Shown here: positions 62,014 to 64,000 of the stretch, one piece after another
Numbering within the stretch: position 1 is the first letter of the stretch
Layout: every line of letters begins with the position of its first letter
Made by a program: the position numbers and the translations under genes
NCBI RefSeq assembly: GCF_000828715.1
Contig: NZ_AP014583.1
Span: 2,788,001-2,852,000 of the forward strand
Source: Winogradskyella sp. PG-2
Lineage (GTDB): Bacteria; Bacteroidota; Bacteroidia; Flavobacteriales; Flavobacteriaceae
Length of the DNA: 64,000 bases
Direction of reading: 5' to 3'
Notes under the pieces: generated by a model
Databases searched by the model: none
What the model was told of the DNA's origin: nothing
What the model saw: the letters and a program-made list of their open reading frames with translations, nothing else

Positions 62014-62652
62014 TCAATATGATTTTAGAGTAAAATTATACACCCACTTTTTAAATAATATTACACTGAGATATAGTTTTAGTGGCTTAACCTTCAACTT
62101 CTGTTTATATTGTAATGTAGGCTTATTAAAATACTCACTTATACTATAATACTTATCAATGTCTTTGTCTTTTAAATATTCATAACTTTTATAGCGTAAA
62201 TATGGGGCTAAACTTCTTCCTCTATGAGCTTCAAATGTATAGGTACTATGTACGTAACCTTCTGAAGGTTTTATTTCAAAATTTATGCCTCTAAATGAAA
62301 AGGCTTGATGCTTTATAAAAGAATAAGCTGAGATTTCCTCACCATTCTTAAAACCTAAACAGGTATCACCATTTTTAAGATCATTCATTAAATCTTTATG
62401 GTCAATTCCTATGACATTTTTTTTAATAAATGTTATTTCCTTTTCACCGAAAATGGATAATTGATATTTTAATTCATCACCTCTAATTTTAGGAGGTTCA
62501 ATTTCTATATAACCTATTTCCCAATAATATGGCATAAAATCAAATCCAATTTTCCCTAATTTGTTGCGTATACCATACCAAAACAGTCCGTTCTTAATAA
62601 TATTAGAAATCCAACTAATTTTATAGTATAAGTCTTTTCTACTTGCTTCCAT
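62014..62652 (-). CDS. GNAT-fold N-acetyltransferase-like protein
   Basis: A 212-residue protein with a GNAT-like core. The acetyl-CoA motif is probably TYTFEAHRGRSLAPYLRYKS (about 143-162), preceded by the strands GYVHS and GEEISAYSFI. It lies alone on the minus strand. Its target is unknown. Similar proteins stand in surface-polysaccharide regions and act on nucleotide-sugar amines, which may fit the neighbouring glycosyltransferase and hydroxylase. Confidence 0.65.
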   Translation of the reverse strand: MEASRKDLYYKISWISNIIKNGLFWYGIRNKLGKIGFDFMPYYWEIGYIEIEPPKIRGDELKYQLSIFGEKEITFIKKNVIGIDHKDLMNDLKNGDTCLGFKNGEEISAYSFIKHQAFSFRGINFEIKPSEGYVHSTYTFEAHRGRSLAPYLRYKSYEYLKDKDIDKYYSISEYFNKPTLQYKQKLKVKPLKLYLSVILFKKWVYNFTLKSY

Positions 62653-62732
62653 TTGGGTTTATTAATATATAATGTGAATAAATATTATAAATCCTATTTT
62701 TAATAATGCAAATTGTTATGCTTAGGTTCGTA

Positions 62733-62763
62733 GGATATAAATGGGTTAAAATGTTTTATATCC
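62733..62763. promoter_or_regulatory. Inverted repeat between GNAT and membrane/XRE genes
   Basis: GGATATAAA (62733-62741) and TTTATATCC (62755-62763) form a perfect 9-bp dyad with 13 bases between. It lies between divergent genes, 80 bp upstream of the start of one and 135 bp of the other, and could be the operator of the XRE regulator. Confidence 0.45.
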
Positions 62764-62884
62764 GATGTTAAACGAAGTTAGTTGAAAAATTTTATAGAGT
62801 CAAGTTTTTGTAAATTCATTTGCATAATATTAAAATGTAAAGTATGTTTGACATATAGTAAAAAAAACTTTACTTAATATAAAA

Positions 62885-62892
62885 TATATTTG
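62885..62892 (+). promoter_or_regulatory. -7 element overlapping the alternative start of the membrane protein gene
   Basis: TATATTTG matches TANNTTTG. Transcription would begin near 62899, the ATG itself, so the mRNA would be leaderless or nearly so. The TTG at 62890 lies inside this element and cannot be the start. Confidence 0.5.
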
Positions 62893-62898
62893 TCAATT

Positions 62899-63345
62899 AT
62901 GAATAAGAAAAATTTTGTAGAATGTGAGCGTAATCGCTTACAGAAATTGTTAGATTTTAGATTGCCAACGTCGTTTAAGTGGTTAGGTGTGTTTTTATTA
63001 GTTACAGCTTTTGTTCTGTTTTTTATAAGAAAGCAATTCCCTGAGCATACTGAATTAATTAGAGGCATTGGACGAACAATCTTTATAATTGGTTTATTGT
63101 GTATGTCTTTAGCCAGAGATAAAGAAGAGGATGAAATGACAATAGCTCTTAGAGCACAATCTTATACTATCGCTTTTATTGTTGGAGTGTTCTATGCTAT
63201 AATTATGCCTTATGTGGAATTTGGTGTTTCTAATATTGTGAATTCTGGGGGTGAAGCTTATAAAGAGTTGGGTGATTTTCAACTATTAAGTTTTATGTTA
63301 TTAATACAGTTAGGTTTTTACCATACTTTAAAGCGCAGCAGATAA
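62899..63345 (+). CDS. Four-span membrane protein paired with an XRE regulator
   Basis: A 148-residue protein starting at the ATG at 62899 (MNKKNFVECERNRL). Four hydrophobic segments are seen (about 27-44, 56-72, 92-112 and 128-146). The stop overlaps the start of the XRE gene (TAATG), so they are coupled. Small membrane protein/XRE pairs like this occur in Bacillus and Bacteroidota; the membrane protein may bind or sequester the regulator. No enzyme motif is visible. Confidence 0.78.
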   Translation: MNKKNFVECERNRLQKLLDFRLPTSFKWLGVFLLVTAFVLFFIRKQFPEHTELIRGIGRTIFIIGLLCMSLARDKEEDEMTIALRAQSYTIAFIVGVFYAIIMPYVEFGVSNIVNSGGEAYKELGDFQLLSFMLLIQLGFYHTLKRSR

Positions 63346-63545
63346 TGGATAATACTATAAAAGTAGAGCGCGCTATTTTAAGATTAACACAAGATGATTT
63401 GGCAAAGAAAATAGGTGTTTCTCGTCAAACGATAAACTCTATAGAAGTGAATCGTTATGTGCCTTCAACTGTATTAGCATTAAAACTTTCTGATCTTTTT
63501 GGTAAGCCTGTAAATGACTTTTTTAAATTAAGTACAGATGATTAG
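63345..63545 (+). CDS. XRE-family helix-turn-helix regulator
   Basis: A 66-residue Cro/CI-type regulator made almost only of the DNA-binding domain (LRLTQDDLAKKIGVSRQTIN at about 10-29, then EVNRYVPSTVLALKLSDLFG). It starts in the stop codon of the membrane protein gene. The likely operator is the dyad at 62733-62763. Confidence 0.9.
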   Translation: MDNTIKVERAILRLTQDDLAKKIGVSRQTINSIEVNRYVPSTVLALKLSDLFGKPVNDFFKLSTDD

Positions 63546-63568
63546 TTTAGTAATAATTCTAGTGCATA

Positions 63569-64000
63569 TTATTTTAGTTCTACTATAAGTTCTTTCAAGC
63601 CTTCAGTGGCTGATTTAGCAATAACAGTAACTTTATCAGTATTACTAATTGCAGGTTTAGGGTCTATGTAATAAATAGGTGTATCTGGTTGTACATAATT
63701 AATTAAACTTGCGGCAGGATAGACTTGCATACTCGTACCTATTATAACAAGAATATCTGCTGCATAACATATTTTAATTGCAGTATCTATCATTGGGACA
63801 TCTTCACCAAACCAAACAATGTGTGGTCTTAGTTGATATCCCTTTTCGCAAATATCACCTAGGTTAATGTCTTCTTCCCAAACTTTAATATCATTTTGAT
63901 TACCTGTGCTTCGTATTTTTCTAAGCTCTCCATGTAGGTGCACAACATCACTACAACCAGCACGTTCGTGTAAATCATCTACATTTTGAGTTATTATAGT
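63569..64000 (-). CDS. Sir2-family NAD-dependent deacylase, C-terminal 143 residues
   Basis: The reading frame is open from 63569 to the window edge; the N-terminal part lies outside. Visible motifs: TQNVDDLHERAG (NAD-binding and catalytic region), the catalytic histidine in HGELRKIRS, RPHIVWFGEDVP, and IIGTSMQVYPAASLI. It removes acyl groups from lysines using NAD. The four zinc-binding cysteines of typical sirtuins are missing; only one cysteine (GDICEKG) stands in that region, as in many Bacteroidota CobB proteins. Confidence 0.9.
   Translation of the reverse strand, partial: TIITQNVDDLHERAGCSDVVHLHGELRKIRSTGNQNDIKVWEEDINLGDICEKGYQLRPHIVWFGEDVPMIDTAIKICYAADILVIIGTSMQVYPAASLINYVQPDTPIYYIDPKPAISNTDKVTVIAKSATEGLKELIVELK

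Noticed and set aside
1..64000. CRISPR arrays, tRNA or rRNA genes
   Set aside because: I saw no regularly spaced direct repeats and no cloverleaf or rRNA-like stretches in the gaps between genes.

Overview
The window is AT-rich, densely coded DNA that looks like the chromosome of a marine member of the Flavobacteriaceae (phylum Bacteroidota). Reasons: many genes are preceded by the Bacteroidota promoter form (TTG, about 19 nt, TANNTTTG), there is little Shine-Dalgarno signal, two genes carry type IX secretion (T9SS) C-terminal sorting domains, DUF4199 and DUF4252 proteins are present, and the flavobacterial one-chain PurL and short CarB occur. I found no tRNA, rRNA, CRISPR array, insertion sequence or prophage.

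Layout. 1-1720: start of an exported protein, a coiled-coil mini-protein and an exported propeller/SnoaL protein. 2149-8193: a fatty-acid beta-oxidation operon on the minus strand (MarR regulator, fadN, fadA, fadE) with a palindrome over its promoter, followed by a frameshifted membrane protein gene and a long-chain acyl-CoA ligase. 10661-16769: purL, a T9SS-exported endonuclease I and an RsmB-type rRNA methyltransferase. 17199-26298: an envelope-stress and metal-like island. Two cassettes of ECF sigma factor, membrane anti-sigma factor and Spy/LTXXQ-like periplasmic protein face inwards. Between them lie an EF-hand protein, two diverged copies of a YHYH / YwqK (MORN-like) / SCO1 gene set and a YCF48-like propeller lipoprotein. 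Most members of the two gene sets are broken by frameshifts or other lesions.

26452-43497: a candidate structured small RNA, an ABC exporter, phosphohexomutase, a polyprenyl-type glycosyltransferase, DUF4199, ribosomal protein L31 type B, a GlmU-like nucleotidyltransferase, a PD40 propeller protein, an oligopeptide-binding lipoprotein, mtaB, small enzymes, a lytic transglycosylase, ribosomal protein L34 and carB. 43574-47721: a frameshifted T9SS-tail protein, a hotdog thioesterase, rmuC and a TPR protein gene broken at two poly-A tracts. 47839-53071: a vitamin B12 uptake locus (btuF, btuC, btuD diverging from a cobalamin riboswitch plus btuB). 53122-56871: an S41 protease lipoprotein and a third ECF unit with two DUF4252 proteins. 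56907-64000: purB and a HEAT-like neighbour, a haem-binding-domain protein, a glycosyltransferase, an Asp/Asn hydroxylase-like protein, a GNAT protein, a membrane protein/XRE pair and the C-terminal part of a sirtuin running off the window.

Eight reading-frame breaks occur in seven genes, several of them at mononucleotide runs. One of these genes (the second YHYH copy) also has a nonsense codon and a lost lipobox cysteine, so at least that locus looks like true decay. The others could be decay, slippage-based switching or sequencing error.
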